Source: Acuticoccus sp. I52.16.1
Lineage (GTDB): Bacteria > Pseudomonadota > Alphaproteobacteria > Rhizobiales > Amorphaceae
Length of the DNA stretch: 64,000 nucleotides
NCBI RefSeq assembly: GCF_022865125.1
Contig: NZ_CP094828.1
Location: 4,829,219-4,893,218, forward strand
Reading direction: 5' to 3'
The position numbers were made by a program, and so were the translations under genes. Every line of letters starts with the position of its first letter. The first letter of the stretch is position 1. Shown here in pieces: positions 46,314 through 58,001 of the stretch. The notes under the pieces are model-generated. The model did no database searches. It was given only the letters and a program-made list of their open reading frames with translations, and was not told the DNA's origin.

Positions 46314-47174
46314 GTGGAGCCGCTCCTCGTCCTCGTCGCCCTCGTCTCGGCGTTCTTCTTCGCGCTGTCGTTGGTGCTGACCCCGTTCGCGCTGCGCGGC
46401 GCCGGGCCGCTGGTGGGCGGCAGCATCAGCGTGCCGACCTCGGCGATCCTCTTCCTGGCGCTCTCCCCGTTGACGGTCGACTGGTCGGCCTGGGCGATGC
46501 CGGGGGCGGCGATCTTCGTCGCCACCGGGGCGCTTTTCCCCGCGGCGGTGACCTTGCTCTCCTTCGCCAGCAACCGGCACAACGGCCCGAACCTCACCGG
46601 AGCGATGGGCAACCTCTCGCCGATCTTCGCCATCGCCATCGCGGCGGTGATCTTCGGCGACGTGCCGCGCCTGACGCAGATCGTGGGCATCGTCGCTCTG
46701 ATCGGCGGGCTGACGTTGCTGGCGCTGGAGCGCTCGCGCGCGGTGCCGCGGGCCGCGCTCCTGTTCCTGGCGCTGCCCGTTCTCTCGGCGATGATCCGGG
46801 GCGGGGTGCAGCCGTCGATCAAGCTCGGCATGGAGAGTTGGCCCGACCCGTTCGCGGCGGTCACCATCGGCTACGTCATGTCGGCGCTGGTGCTGTGGGG
46901 CGTGCGCCTCGGCGTGGCGCCGCGCGGGGTGGCGGTGGGGCGCGGGGCGCTGTGGTACGTGCCGGTGGGGCTGTGCAACGGCGCGGCGGTTCTGCTCCTC
47001 TACAATGCGCTGTCCCTGGGGCCGGTGACGATGGTCGCGCCCATCGTCGCCACCTATCCGATCTTCACCCTGGTTCTGGACCGCCTGATCCACCGCGGCC
47101 GGCCGCTCACGCTCGCGACCGTCGCCGGTGTCGCCATTTCGGTCTGCGGCATCGCCGTGGTGCTCGCGACGTGA
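46314..47174 (+). CDS. DMT-superfamily (EamA) transporter
   Basis: A 286-residue protein with about ten predicted helices arranged as two EamA repeats; VTLLSFASNRHNGPNLTGAM near 80-99 and NALSLGPVTMVAPIVATYP near 238-256 are equivalent parts of the two halves. Substrate unknown; metabolite or amino-acid efflux is typical. It starts on GTG 46314. It is convergent with the tusA-like gene, leaving a 13-bp gap. Confidence 0.9.
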   Translation: MEPLLVLVALVSAFFFALSLVLTPFALRGAGPLVGGSISVPTSAILFLALSPLTVDWSAWAMPGAAIFVATGALFPAAVTLLSFASNRHNGPNLTGAMGNLSPIFAIAIAAVIFGDVPRLTQIVGIVALIGGLTLLALERSRAVPRAALLFLALPVLSAMIRGGVQPSIKLGMESWPDPFAAVTIGYVMSALVLWGVRLGVAPRGVAVGRGALWYVPVGLCNGAAVLLLYNALSLGPVTMVAPIVATYPIFTLVLDRLIHRGRPLTLATVAGVAISVCGIAVVLAT

Positions 47175-47187
47175 CGCCGCGGGCCGT

Positions 47188-47427
47188 TCAAGCCTTGGCG
47201 ATGAAGAATGCCAGCGTGGCGTCAGCCTCGGTCGTTTCCAAGAGGGTGTGGCCGTCCTCGCGGCAGAAGTTGGCAACGTCGAGGCGTGAGAGCGGGTCGT
47301 CGCTCAACAGGCGCAGAACGGCGCCGCTGGGGAGAGGCTTCAGCCGTTTGCGGGCCTTCAGCACGGGGATGGGGCAACGCTGGCCGCGCGTGTCGCAGTC
47401 TGCGTCGAAGGGGGGAGGGTCGGCCAT
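47188..47427 (-). CDS. TusA-family sulfur carrier/sulfurtransferase
   Basis: A 79-residue protein with the TusA/SirA/YeeD signature RCPIPVLKARKRL; Cys18 in CPxP is the persulfide carrier. TusA-like proteins pass sulfur for tRNA thiolation or molybdenum cofactor maturation. ATG 47427 follows AAGGAG. It is divergent from fdhD, whose product also transfers sulfur (to the formate dehydrogenase molybdenum cofactor), so it may be a sulfur source for FdhD. Confidence 0.9.
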   Translation of the reverse strand: MADPPPFDADCDTRGQRCPIPVLKARKRLKPLPSGAVLRLLSDDPLSRLDVANFCREDGHTLLETTEADATLAFFIAKA

Positions 47428-47521
47428 CGTCTCGCTCCTTGGACCCCTTGCCGCCGGGCGGGGTGGGGTGGTTGCCACCCGGGGGCCGATCGCTTCATAT
47501 CTCAGCGCGAAGGGAGACGTC

Positions 47522-47551
47522 ATGGCAACCACGCGCTGGGCCGCAACATGA
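47522..47551 (+). CDS. Nine-residue upstream ORF (possible leader peptide) overlapping the fdhD start
   Basis: MATTRWAAT is encoded behind a strong ribosome site (AAGGGAG, five bases before ATG), and its TGA overlaps the fdhD ATG (ATGA). The fdhD start itself has no ribosome site, so fdhD translation probably depends on this short ORF. A small hairpin (GGGTGG-TTG-CCACCC, 47466-47480) lies upstream. Confidence 0.5.
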   Translation: MATTRWAAT

Positions 47552-48432
47552 GCGAGGGGCTGACCGCACCGGGGCTGGTCGTGGCGCCCGATCCCGCCGA
47601 CCCGCGCCTGACCCGTACGATCGCGGCGACCGACGAGACCGGCACGCGGCGCGAGATCCGCGTCGTCGAGGAACGGCCGCTGACGATCTTCCTCAACGGC
47701 CGCGAGATCGTCACCACGATGACGATCGGCGATTACCCCCGATATCTGGCGCTGGGCTTCCTCAAGAACCAGGGGATGCTACGGGAGGGCGAGAGCGTCA
47801 CCGGCGTCGACTTCGACGAAGAGCTGGAGACCGTCGTCGTGCGCACCGACGCGCCGACCGATTTCGAGGAGAAGCTGGCCAAGAAGACGCGCACCTCCGG
47901 ATGCGCCGTCGGCACCGTCTTTGGCGACATGATGGAGGGGCTCGAGGGGCTGACCCTGCCGGCGACGCCGGTGCGCACCTCCTGGCTCTACGCGCTGGCG
48001 CGGCAGATCAACACGATGCCGAGCCTCTATCTGGAGGCGGGCGCGATCCACGGCACGGTGCTGTGCGCGCAGGATCGGCCGCTCGTCTACATGGAGGACG
48101 TCGGCCGCCACAACGCGGTGGACAAGATCGCCGGCTACATGGTGGCCGAAGGGATAAAGGCGGCCGACAAGATCCTCTACACCACCGGCCGGCTGACCTC
48201 GGAGATGGTCATCAAGACCGCGCTCATGGGGATCCCGGTGCTCGCCTCGCGCTCCGGCTTCACCGCCTGGGGCGTCGAGATCGCGGGCGAAGTGGGGCTG
48301 ACGCTGATCGGGCGGATGCGCGGCGAGCGGTTCATGTGCGTCTCGGGCGAGGCGCGGCTGGTGCGTGACGCCGATCCCGCGCACGCCGGCGCGGAGGAGG
48401 CGCGGCATCGTCGCAAGGGGGCGCGCGATTAA
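47548..48432 (+). CDS. fdhD: Formate dehydrogenase accessory sulfurtransferase FdhD
   Basis: A 294-residue FdhD, which transfers sulfur from a cysteine desulfurase to the molybdenum cofactor of formate dehydrogenases. Diagnostic blocks are EERPLTIFLNGREI near 41-54, MEDVGRHNAVDKIAGY and LYTTGRLTSEMVIK, then ASRSGFTAWGVEIA. The usual CxxC loop reads TSGCAVGTVF: Cys119 is present but the second cysteine is Gly122. No formate dehydrogenase structural genes are in the window. Translation is probably coupled to a nine-residue upstream ORF. It overlaps mobA. Confidence 0.95.
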   Translation: MSEGLTAPGLVVAPDPADPRLTRTIAATDETGTRREIRVVEERPLTIFLNGREIVTTMTIGDYPRYLALGFLKNQGMLREGESVTGVDFDEELETVVVRTDAPTDFEEKLAKKTRTSGCAVGTVFGDMMEGLEGLTLPATPVRTSWLYALARQINTMPSLYLEAGAIHGTVLCAQDRPLVYMEDVGRHNAVDKIAGYMVAEGIKAADKILYTTGRLTSEMVIKTALMGIPVLASRSGFTAWGVEIAGEVGLTLIGRMRGERFMCVSGEARLVRDADPAHAGAEEARHRRKGARD

Positions 48433-49030
48433 CGTTCCGGGTGTTATTCTGGCCGGCGGCCTCTCGCGCCGCATGGGCGGCGGCAACAAGTGGCAGCGTC
48501 CGCTCGGCGGCCGGCCGGTGATCGCACGCGTGATCGAGCGGCTGGGCCCGCAGGTGGGCGCGATCGCGCTCAACGCCAACGTCGCGCCCGGCGAGGCGGG
48601 GGTCGACCTGCCCCTCGTCGCCGACCGGGTGGCCGATCGGCCGGGTCCGCTCGCCGGCATCCTGGCGGCGATGGAGTGGGCGGCGGGCGAGGGCGCGACG
48701 CGGGTCGTCACCGTCGCTGCCGACACGCCCTTCTTCCCCATGGACCTCGTCGCCCGCCTGGTGGCGGCGGCGGATGCGGCCGGCGCACCGATCGCCCTGG
48801 CGGCGACGCACGCCGACGGCCGGCGTCATCCCACCTTCGGCCTCTGGTCGGTCGACCTCGCGGCGGACCTCGCGGCGGCGCTGGAGGAGGGCACGCGCAA
48901 GATCGTCGTGTGGACGGACGCACACGGGGCGGTCAGCGCGATGTTCGACGGCGACCCCTTCTTCAACCTCAATACCCCGGACGACTTCGCGCAGGCGGAG
49001 GCGATGGTGGCCGGCGAGCGCGCCTCATGA
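48428..49030 (+). CDS. mobA: Molybdenum cofactor guanylyltransferase MobA
   Basis: About 200 residues of a nucleotidyltransferase that attaches GMP to molybdopterin. The GTP-binding start is VPGVILAGGLSRRMGGGNKW, then LPLVADRVADRPGPLAGILA and AADTPFFP follow. The N-terminus is unclear: no ATG or GTG occurs close to the motif. The best ribosome site, AAGGGGG, stands seven bases before an ATT at 48428 that overlaps the fdhD TAA (ATTAA). The nearest conventional codon is GTG 48365, which would add 21 Arg-rich residues inside fdhD. The stop overlaps the mobB ATG. Confidence 0.9.
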   Translation: MNVPGVILAGGLSRRMGGGNKWQRPLGGRPVIARVIERLGPQVGAIALNANVAPGEAGVDLPLVADRVADRPGPLAGILAAMEWAAGEGATRVVTVAADTPFFPMDLVARLVAAADAAGAPIALAATHADGRRHPTFGLWSVDLAADLAAALEEGTRKIVVWTDAHGAVSAMFDGDPFFNLNTPDDFAQAEAMVAGERAS

Positions 49031-49542
49031 AGGTGTTCGGCGTGGTCGGCTGGAAGAACGCCGGCAAGACGACGCTGGTGGAACGCCTGGTGACGGAGAT
49101 CGCCGGGCGGGGCCTCACCGTGTCGACCATCAAGCGGGCGCACCACCGGGTCGACGTCGACCAGGAGGGGACCGACTCGTGGCGCCACCGCCAGGCGGGA
49201 GCGCGCGAGGTGATGCTCGCCTCCAGCCGCCGCTGGGCGCTGATGCACGAGCTGCGCGAGGAGGCCGAGCCGTCGCTCGACATGCTGCTGGGGCAGATGA
49301 GCGCGGTGGACCTCGTGATCGTCGAGGGCTTCAAGCGGGGCGGGCATGCCAAGGTGGAGATCCACCGGGTGGCGAGCGGCGGGCCGCTGCTGGCGCAGCA
49401 GGACGAGACCGTGCGCGCCGTCGTCACGGACGCCGCGTTGACGGGCCTCGCCCGCCCGCTCCTGGGGCTCGACGACATCGCCGGCATCGCCGACTTCATC
49501 CTCGCCGACGTCGGCCTCGCCCGGGTGGAGGCGGCGCGGTGA
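49027..49542 (+). CDS. mobB: Molybdopterin-guanine dinucleotide biosynthesis adaptor MobB
   Basis: A 171-residue P-loop GTPase-like protein. Walker A GWKNAGKTTL is at 8-17, followed by STIKRAHHRVDVDQEGTDSWRH, cut here to its conserved core HHRVDVDQEG, and a Walker B-like DLVIVEGFK near 95-103. It assists MobA in making the bis-MGD cofactor. It is joined by ATGA to mobA and GTGA to moeA. Confidence 0.95.
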   Translation: MKVFGVVGWKNAGKTTLVERLVTEIAGRGLTVSTIKRAHHRVDVDQEGTDSWRHRQAGAREVMLASSRRWALMHELREEAEPSLDMLLGQMSAVDLVIVEGFKRGGHAKVEIHRVASGGPLLAQQDETVRAVVTDAALTGLARPLLGLDDIAGIADFILADVGLARVEAAR

Positions 49543-50783
49543 GCGGGCGGCTGCCGCACGACTGCTTCGCCCTGCCGCCGGGGATCGACTGGACGCCGGT
49601 CGACGTCGCGCTGGAGCGGCTGCGCACCCGCCTCGCACCGGTAACGGGCACGGAGCGGGTGTCACTCGCCCAGGCCGCCGGCCGCTTCCTCGCCGAGGAC
49701 GTCGGCGCGCGGCGCGCCAACCCTGCCGCCGGCAACTCCGCGGTCGACGGCTACGGTTTCGCGCGTGCCGCCGCCACGCCGACGATGCGACTGGTCGCCG
49801 GCCGCGCCGCTGCCGGCCGGCCCTTCGCCGGCGCGGTTCCGGCAGGGGCCGCCGTGCGCATCCTCACCGGGGCGGCGCTGCCGGAGGGGGTCGACACCGT
49901 CGCCATGCAGGAGGACGCATCGATCGACGGCGCGGCACTGACGCTGGCGGCGCTCCCCAAGGCCGGGGCCAACACGCGCCGCGCCGGCGAGGATGCGGCA
50001 CAGGGGCAGACCATCCTCACCGCCGGCGCACGGCTGCGGCCGCAGGACTTGGCGCTGCTGGCAGCGTGCGGGCACGACGGGGCGCCGGTGCGCGCGCGCC
50101 TGCGCGTCGGCGTCCTGTCGACGGGAGACGAGATCGAGGCGCCAGGCGCGCCGGCGGCCGAGCACCAGGTCTACGACGCCAACCGCCCGATGCTCCTCGC
50201 CCAGATCGCCGCCTGGGGCTTCGAGGCGGTGGACCTCGGCCACGCCGCCGACGCGCCGGTGGTGGTGCGCGAGCGGCTCGACGCGGGGGCCGCGGCGGCG
50301 GATGTGATCCTGACGTCCGGCGGCGCGTCGACGGGCGACGAGGACCACGTGGCGGCGCTCCTGAAGGCGGAGGGCTTGTTGGCGGTGTGGCGCATCGCTG
50401 TGAAGCCCGGGCGCCCGCTGGCGATGGCGCTGTGGCGCGGGGTGCCGGTGTTCGGCCTGCCGGGCAACCCGGTCGCGGCGTTCGTGTGTACGCTGGTCTT
50501 CGGGGCTCCGGCCTTGCGGGTGCTGGCGGGCGGCGAGTGGCGCCTGCCGCGCGGCTGGATGGTGCCGGCCGGCTTCGCCAAGGACAAGAAGCGCGGCCGG
50601 CGGGAGTACCTGCGCGCGCGCCTCGGCACGGAGGGCACGGCCGAGGTCTTCCGCTCGGAAGGCTCGGGCCTCATCAGCGGCCTCACATGGTCCGACGGGC
50701 TGGTCGAGCTTCCCGACGAGGGCATGTCGATCCAGCCCGGCACCCCGGTGCGCTACATCCCCTATACCGCGTTCGCGCCCTGA
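49539..50783 (+). CDS. moeA: Molybdopterin molybdenumtransferase MoeA
   Basis: A 414-residue MoeA that inserts molybdate into adenylylated molybdopterin. Landmarks are NSAVDGYGFA near 64-73, ILTGAALPEGVDTVAMQED near 107-125, STGDEI near 190, TSGGASTGDEDH near 255-266 and GLPGNPVAAFV near 307-317. It begins with GTG overlapping the mobB stop and ends the fdhD-mobA-mobB-moeA operon. Confidence 0.96.
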   Translation: MSGRLPHDCFALPPGIDWTPVDVALERLRTRLAPVTGTERVSLAQAAGRFLAEDVGARRANPAAGNSAVDGYGFARAAATPTMRLVAGRAAAGRPFAGAVPAGAAVRILTGAALPEGVDTVAMQEDASIDGAALTLAALPKAGANTRRAGEDAAQGQTILTAGARLRPQDLALLAACGHDGAPVRARLRVGVLSTGDEIEAPGAPAAEHQVYDANRPMLLAQIAAWGFEAVDLGHAADAPVVVRERLDAGAAAADVILTSGGASTGDEDHVAALLKAEGLLAVWRIAVKPGRPLAMALWRGVPVFGLPGNPVAAFVCTLVFGAPALRVLAGGEWRLPRGWMVPAGFAKDKKRGRREYLRARLGTEGTAEVFRSEGSGLISGLTWSDGLVELPDEGMSIQPGTPVRYIPYTAFAP

Positions 50784-51024
50784 TGGCCGATCCACGCCGG
50801 CTTCCGAAGGACCGGGGGAGGGACGCGCCCGCACCCCGGCCCGGCGCGCGACCAGACGAACGCCGCGCACCGCGAGCCGATCGCTCGCGGACCCGCGGGG
50901 CGGAAGGCCACGGCCGGAGTGAAGCGCGGGGAGGGTATGCGCGGTCGCGCGACGCCATGCCGGGCCGGACCGCACTGCCCGCCGCCCGATGCCGGCCCCG
51001 CCCAACACGAGGCACCATGGCACG

Positions 51025-52332
51025 ATGAGCGATCACATCTCCCACGAGGCGGGCGGCTGGCGCGAGGCGGTGGCGGTCTACACCAGCCGGCGGCAGCTCG
51101 TCATCTTCCTGATGGGGTTCTCCAGCGGGCTGCCCCTGCTGCTGGGCTTCTCGACACTGTCCTTCTGGCTCCGGGAGGCCGACGTCAGCCTCGCGGCGAT
51201 CGGCGGCCTCCTCACCGTCGCGACGCCCTACAGCCTGAAGTTCCTGTGGGCACCGCTGCTCGACCATGTGCGGCTGCCGGTTCTGACGCGGTGGCTGGGG
51301 CTGCGGCGCAGCTGGCTCCTCGTCGTGCAGCTCCTGTTGATGGGCTCGATCGTCGTGGTGGGGCAGGCCGAGCCGCCCGGCGGGTTGGGCTTCCTCGCCA
51401 TGGCGGCGCTCGTCATGGCGTTCCTTTCGGCCACGCAGGACATCGTGGTGGACGCCTACCGGATCGAGATCCTCGACGAACACGAGCAGGGCGCGGGCGC
51501 GGCGATGACGCAGGCGGGCTATCGCGTCGGCATGCTGGCGTCCGGGGCGGGGGCGCTGGCGCTGGCGGACTTCATGGGTTGGGGCTGGGTCTATGCCATC
51601 ATGGCGGGGCTCGTCGTCATCGGCATCCTGGGGACGCTGATCGCCGAAGAGCCGGTCAGTCGCCGCCCGGCCGCGCCCGACAAGCCGCTCGCCTTCCTGC
51701 GCCACGCGACACTCGATCCGCTGAAGGATTTCGCCACCCGCAAGGGCTGGGTGCTGATCCTCGCCTTCGTCCTTCTCTACAAGTACGGCGACTCGGTCGC
51801 GGGGGCGATGGCCAACCCATTCTACGTCGATCTCGGCTTCAGCGGGGTCGAGATCGCCAGCGTCACCAAGGTCTTCGGGGTGGTGATGACGATGGTGGGG
51901 GTGTTCTTCGGCGGGGCGCTGGTGGCGCGGCTTGGCATCCTGCCGGCGCTGGCGATCGGCGGTGTGCTGCAGGCGGCGACGAACCTCATCTTCGCCTGGC
52001 TCGCCACCTTGGGGCACGACATGACCGCCCTCGCGATCGCCGTCGGTGCGGACAACTTCACCGGCGGGCTCGGATCGGCCGCGTTCGTCGCCTACCTGTC
52101 CTCGCTGTGCAATCTGGCCTTCACGGCCACGCAGTACGCGCTGCTGACGTCGCTGATGGCGTTCGGACGCACGATGCTGGCGGCCTCGTCCGGCTGGCTG
52201 GCGCAGGGGCTCGGGTGGCCGGGCTTCTTCATGGCGACGGCGCTCCTCGCCATCCCGGCGCTGGTGCTCCTCTACTTCCTGTCACGCCTCTACGCACCGC
52301 CGGCGCCGGAGGGGGAGGCGCCCGCCGGCTGA
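51025..52332 (+). CDS. MFS permease, AmpG-like
   Basis: A 435-residue transporter with twelve predicted helices. FLMGFSSGLPLLLGFSTLSFW near 30-50 (first part FLMGFSSGLPLLLG), SLKFLWAPLLDHVRLP near 71-86, and ATQDIVVDAYRIE near 145-157 are the AmpG (muropeptide permease) pattern. It would import anhydro-muropeptides, whose breakdown uses an AmpD-type amidase like the one at 26.3 kb. A three-codon ORF (ATG 51017, M-A-R) behind GAGG ends in TGA overlapping the start, so initiation may be by reinitiation. The preceding 240 bp hold nothing else I can assign. Confidence 0.88.
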   Translation: MSDHISHEAGGWREAVAVYTSRRQLVIFLMGFSSGLPLLLGFSTLSFWLREADVSLAAIGGLLTVATPYSLKFLWAPLLDHVRLPVLTRWLGLRRSWLLVVQLLLMGSIVVVGQAEPPGGLGFLAMAALVMAFLSATQDIVVDAYRIEILDEHEQGAGAAMTQAGYRVGMLASGAGALALADFMGWGWVYAIMAGLVVIGILGTLIAEEPVSRRPAAPDKPLAFLRHATLDPLKDFATRKGWVLILAFVLLYKYGDSVAGAMANPFYVDLGFSGVEIASVTKVFGVVMTMVGVFFGGALVARLGILPALAIGGVLQAATNLIFAWLATLGHDMTALAIAVGADNFTGGLGSAAFVAYLSSLCNLAFTATQYALLTSLMAFGRTMLAASSGWLAQGLGWPGFFMATALLAIPALVLLYFLSRLYAPPAPEGEAPAG

Positions 52333-52349
52333 CCCGGCGGGCAGGGCGG

Positions 52350-53117
52350 TCAATCGCCGTAGACGTCGAACTCGAAGTATTTCTTCTGGATCTCGTCGTA
52401 GGTGCCGTCCGCGCGGATCGCGGCGATGGCGTCGTTGAACTTGCCGATCAGCTCCGTCTCGCCCTCGCGCACGGCGATGCCGGCGCCCGCGCCGTTGATC
52501 TCGGGGTCGAGCGTCAACGTCGTGAGAATCTTGCAGCAGGCGCCGTCTTCCGAGTTCAGCCAGTCGGACAGGACGACGACGTCGTCGATCGCCGCGTCGA
52601 TGCGACCGGAGGCGAGGTCGAGCTTGTACTCCTCGGGGGTGCCGTAGCGGCGAAGCTCGGTATCGGCGAAGTGCGCCGCGGCATAGTTGGCGTGGGTGGT
52701 GGAGGACTGCGCCCCCATGATGATGTCGGCGAGCGCCTCGGGCGTCGCCTCGGTCAGGTCGCTGTCCTTCGGGACTGCGATGGCGGGCGGGGTATTGTAG
52801 TACTTGTTGGTGAAGTCCACGACCTCGTCACGCTCGGGCGTGATCGACATGGAGGCGATGATGGCGTCGAACTTGCCGGCGCGCAGTGCGGGGATGATCC
52901 CGTCCCAGTCCTGCGCGACAAAGGTACACTCGGCGTTCATCTTGTCGCACAGCGCCTTGGCGATATCGACGTCGAAGCCGATCAGGTTACGGTCGGAATC
53001 ATAGTAGTTGAACGGGGGGTAGGCCCCCTCGGTCCCGATCTTCAACTGCATCTTGTCTTGGGCGACGGCGGGGCCTGCCAGGGCCAGCGCGCTCATCGCG
53101 ATCAGGAACTTTCTCAT
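52350..53117 (-). CDS. Amino-acid ABC transporter substrate-binding protein (family 3)
   Basis: A 255-residue periplasmic protein: signal peptide 1-19 (ending GPAVAQ), then the SBP family 3 signature GTEGAYPPFNYYDSDRNLIG near 28-47, GFDVDIAKALCDKM, and the ligand-anion block MSITPERDEVVDFTNKYYNT. It resembles ArtJ/HisJ-type proteins for polar amino acids. No cognate permease or ATPase is adjacent, so it is an orphan here. GGAGAGG precedes ATG 53117. Confidence 0.92.
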   Translation of the reverse strand: MRKFLIAMSALALAGPAVAQDKMQLKIGTEGAYPPFNYYDSDRNLIGFDVDIAKALCDKMNAECTFVAQDWDGIIPALRAGKFDAIIASMSITPERDEVVDFTNKYYNTPPAIAVPKDSDLTEATPEALADIIMGAQSSTTHANYAAAHFADTELRRYGTPEEYKLDLASGRIDAAIDDVVVLSDWLNSEDGACCKILTTLTLDPEINGAGAGIAVREGETELIGKFNDAIAAIRADGTYDEIQKKYFEFDVYGD

Positions 53118-53200
53118 GCGTCCTCTCCTTGAAGCATTGCCGCATCATGGCGGTTGTCGAATTTCATGCAAGCCGCGTGACAACCGTGGGCGGTGAGACG

Positions 53201-53965
53201 GTGAGGGTCGCCATCATCGGTCGGGGGCCGATCGCGCGATTCGTCGCCGGCCACCTGGCGCCGCCACTGACGCTCGCCCAGTTGCTGCTGCGGCCGGGCG
53301 CCGAGGCGCCGCACGACGTGCCGGTGGTGACCGACGCGGCCGACGTCGACGCCGATCTCGTCGCCGACTGCGCCGGGCTGGAAGGTCTGCGCGCCCACGG
53401 CCCGGCGCTGCTGGAGGCGGGGCACCGCGTGTTCACGCTGTCGGCGGCGGCCTTCGCGGATCCTGCGCTGGGCGATGCGCTGCGGGCGGCGGCCGAGCGC
53501 GGCGGCGGGCGAATCATCCTGGCGGCCGGCGCCATCGGCGCGATCGACACGTTGGCCGCCGCGAAGGTGGGTGGGTTGAGCGCGGTGCGCTATACTGGCC
53601 GCAAGCCCCCCGCGGGCTGGGCGGGAACGCCGGCGGAGGCGCACGACCTCGCCAACCTCACCGGGCCGCTGGTACACTTCGAGGGGACGGCGCGCGAGGC
53701 CGCGCTCGCCTATCCGAAGAACGCCAACGTCGCGGCGACGGCGGCGCTCGCCGGCATCGGCTTCGAGGGGACGACGGTCCGGCTGATCGCCGACCCCGGC
53801 GTCGAGGCCAACACGCATACGCTGGAGGCCGAGGGCGCGTTCGGGCGCTTCACGGCGACGTTCGAGGCGGCGCCGCTGCCGGGCAACCCGCGCTCGTCGG
53901 CGCTGGCGGCGATGAGCCTGGTGCGCGCGCTCGGCGCCCACGTCGCCGCGCTCAGCATCGTTTGA
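53201..53965 (+). CDS. nadX: L-aspartate dehydrogenase
   Basis: A 254-residue dinucleotide-binding enzyme that oxidises L-aspartate to iminoaspartate for NAD synthesis, replacing NadB. VRVAIIGRGPI at the N-terminus is the Rossmann loop, LAAGAIGAIDTLAAAK is the domain core, and ALAYPKNANVAATAALAGIG plus VEANTHTLEAEG (catalytic His) are the DUF108 blocks. I chose GTG 53201; ATG 53147 would add 18 unconserved residues. It is divergent from the binding-protein gene. nadA and nadC are not in the window. Confidence 0.85.
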   Translation: MRVAIIGRGPIARFVAGHLAPPLTLAQLLLRPGAEAPHDVPVVTDAADVDADLVADCAGLEGLRAHGPALLEAGHRVFTLSAAAFADPALGDALRAAAERGGGRIILAAGAIGAIDTLAAAKVGGLSAVRYTGRKPPAGWAGTPAEAHDLANLTGPLVHFEGTAREAALAYPKNANVAATAALAGIGFEGTTVRLIADPGVEANTHTLEAEGAFGRFTATFEAAPLPGNPRSSALAAMSLVRALGAHVAALSIV

Positions 53966-54155
53966 CGCGCGATGTCACAGAATGTGGACAATGATCATCT
54001 AATTGTTCGAGCACATCGGCTTGGAGCGCTTGACTGAGGGGCTGCGAGGCCGTACATGCACGCGTCCTAAGTCCAGTTCCCGCATGCGCTGCGCCACATG
54101 GCGACGCCGCGCAGGGCGGGCAATTGCGCGTGGCGTGGGCCGAACGAGAGGGAAT

Positions 54156-54473
54156 ATGTTCGCGGTAATCAAGACCGGCGGCAAGCAGTATAAAGTGTCG
54201 CCCGGGGACGAGCTCAAGGTCGAGACCGTCGAGGGGTCGGCTGGTGATTCGATCTCCTTTGACGACGTCCTCATGGTCGGTGACGGCGACAATCTCAACG
54301 TCGGCGCACCGCATGTTTCGGGTGCGTCGGTGAAGGCGGAGATCGTCGATCACGTCCGTACCCGGAAGATCATCATCTTCAAGAAGCGCCGTCGGCAGAA
54401 TTCCCGTCGTCGCAACGGTCACCGGCAGCCGCTGACGGTGATTCGCATCACCGATATTCAGGCGAGCGCCTGA
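54156..54473 (+). CDS. rplU: 50S ribosomal protein L21
   Basis: A 105-residue L21 with the canonical start [18 protein letters not shown] and the RNA-binding block [20 protein letters not shown] near 76-95. ATG 54156 follows AGAGGGA. The 190 bp upstream, including an AT-rich patch at 53970-54005, presumably hold its promoter. It is followed by rpmA. Confidence 0.98.
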   Translation: MFAVIKTGGKQYKVSPGDELKVETVEGSAGDSISFDDVLMVGDGDNLNVGAPHVSGASVKAEIVDHVRTRKIIIFKKRRRQNSRRRNGHRQPLTVIRITDIQASA

Positions 54474-54487
54474 TCGGATCGTTGATT

Positions 54488-54528
54488 CGGGGCGCGAGCC
54501 CCGAGAGTTGTCCTGGAGCGCGAGCTCC
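54488..54528 (+). promoter_or_regulatory. Two GNRA-loop hairpins between rplU and rpmA
   Basis: CGGGGC-GCGA-GCCCCG (54488-54503) and GGAGC-GCGA-GCTCC (54515-54528) both carry the stable GCGA tetraloop. They lie in the 75-bp intercistronic gap and lack T-runs, so RNA processing or stability is more likely than termination. Confidence 0.5.
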
Positions 54529-54548
54529 TCATAGTTCAAGAGATCGAC

Positions 54549-54833
54549 ATGGCTCATAAGAAGGCTGGCGGCTCCTCACGCAATGGTCGTGATACAGCGG
54601 GCCGACGCCTCGGGTTCAAGAAGTTCGGCGGTGAAGCCGTGGAACCCGGCAACATCATTGTGCGGCAGCGCGGTACGCGTTGGCACGCGGGCGACAACGT
54701 CGGCATGGGCAAGGATCACACCCTGTTCGCCCTGACCGAAGGGTATGTCGCGTTCCGCAAGCGCCTCGGTCGTACGTTCGTATCGGTGACGTCGGCACGC
54801 GCGACGGGCGACGTCCCGGCTGCGGCCGAATAA
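54549..54833 (+). CDS. rpmA: 50S ribosomal protein L27
   Basis: A 94-residue L27 with the standard [18 protein letters not shown] start and the [20 protein letters not shown] block. The N-terminus begins directly with the mature sequence, so no Firmicutes-type cleavable extension is present. It is co-transcribed with rplU. Confidence 0.98.
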   Translation: MAHKKAGGSSRNGRDTAGRRLGFKKFGGEAVEPGNIIVRQRGTRWHAGDNVGMGKDHTLFALTEGYVAFRKRLGRTFVSVTSARATGDVPAAAE

Positions 54834-57997
<3,164 letters not shown>

Positions 57998-58001
<4 letters not shown>

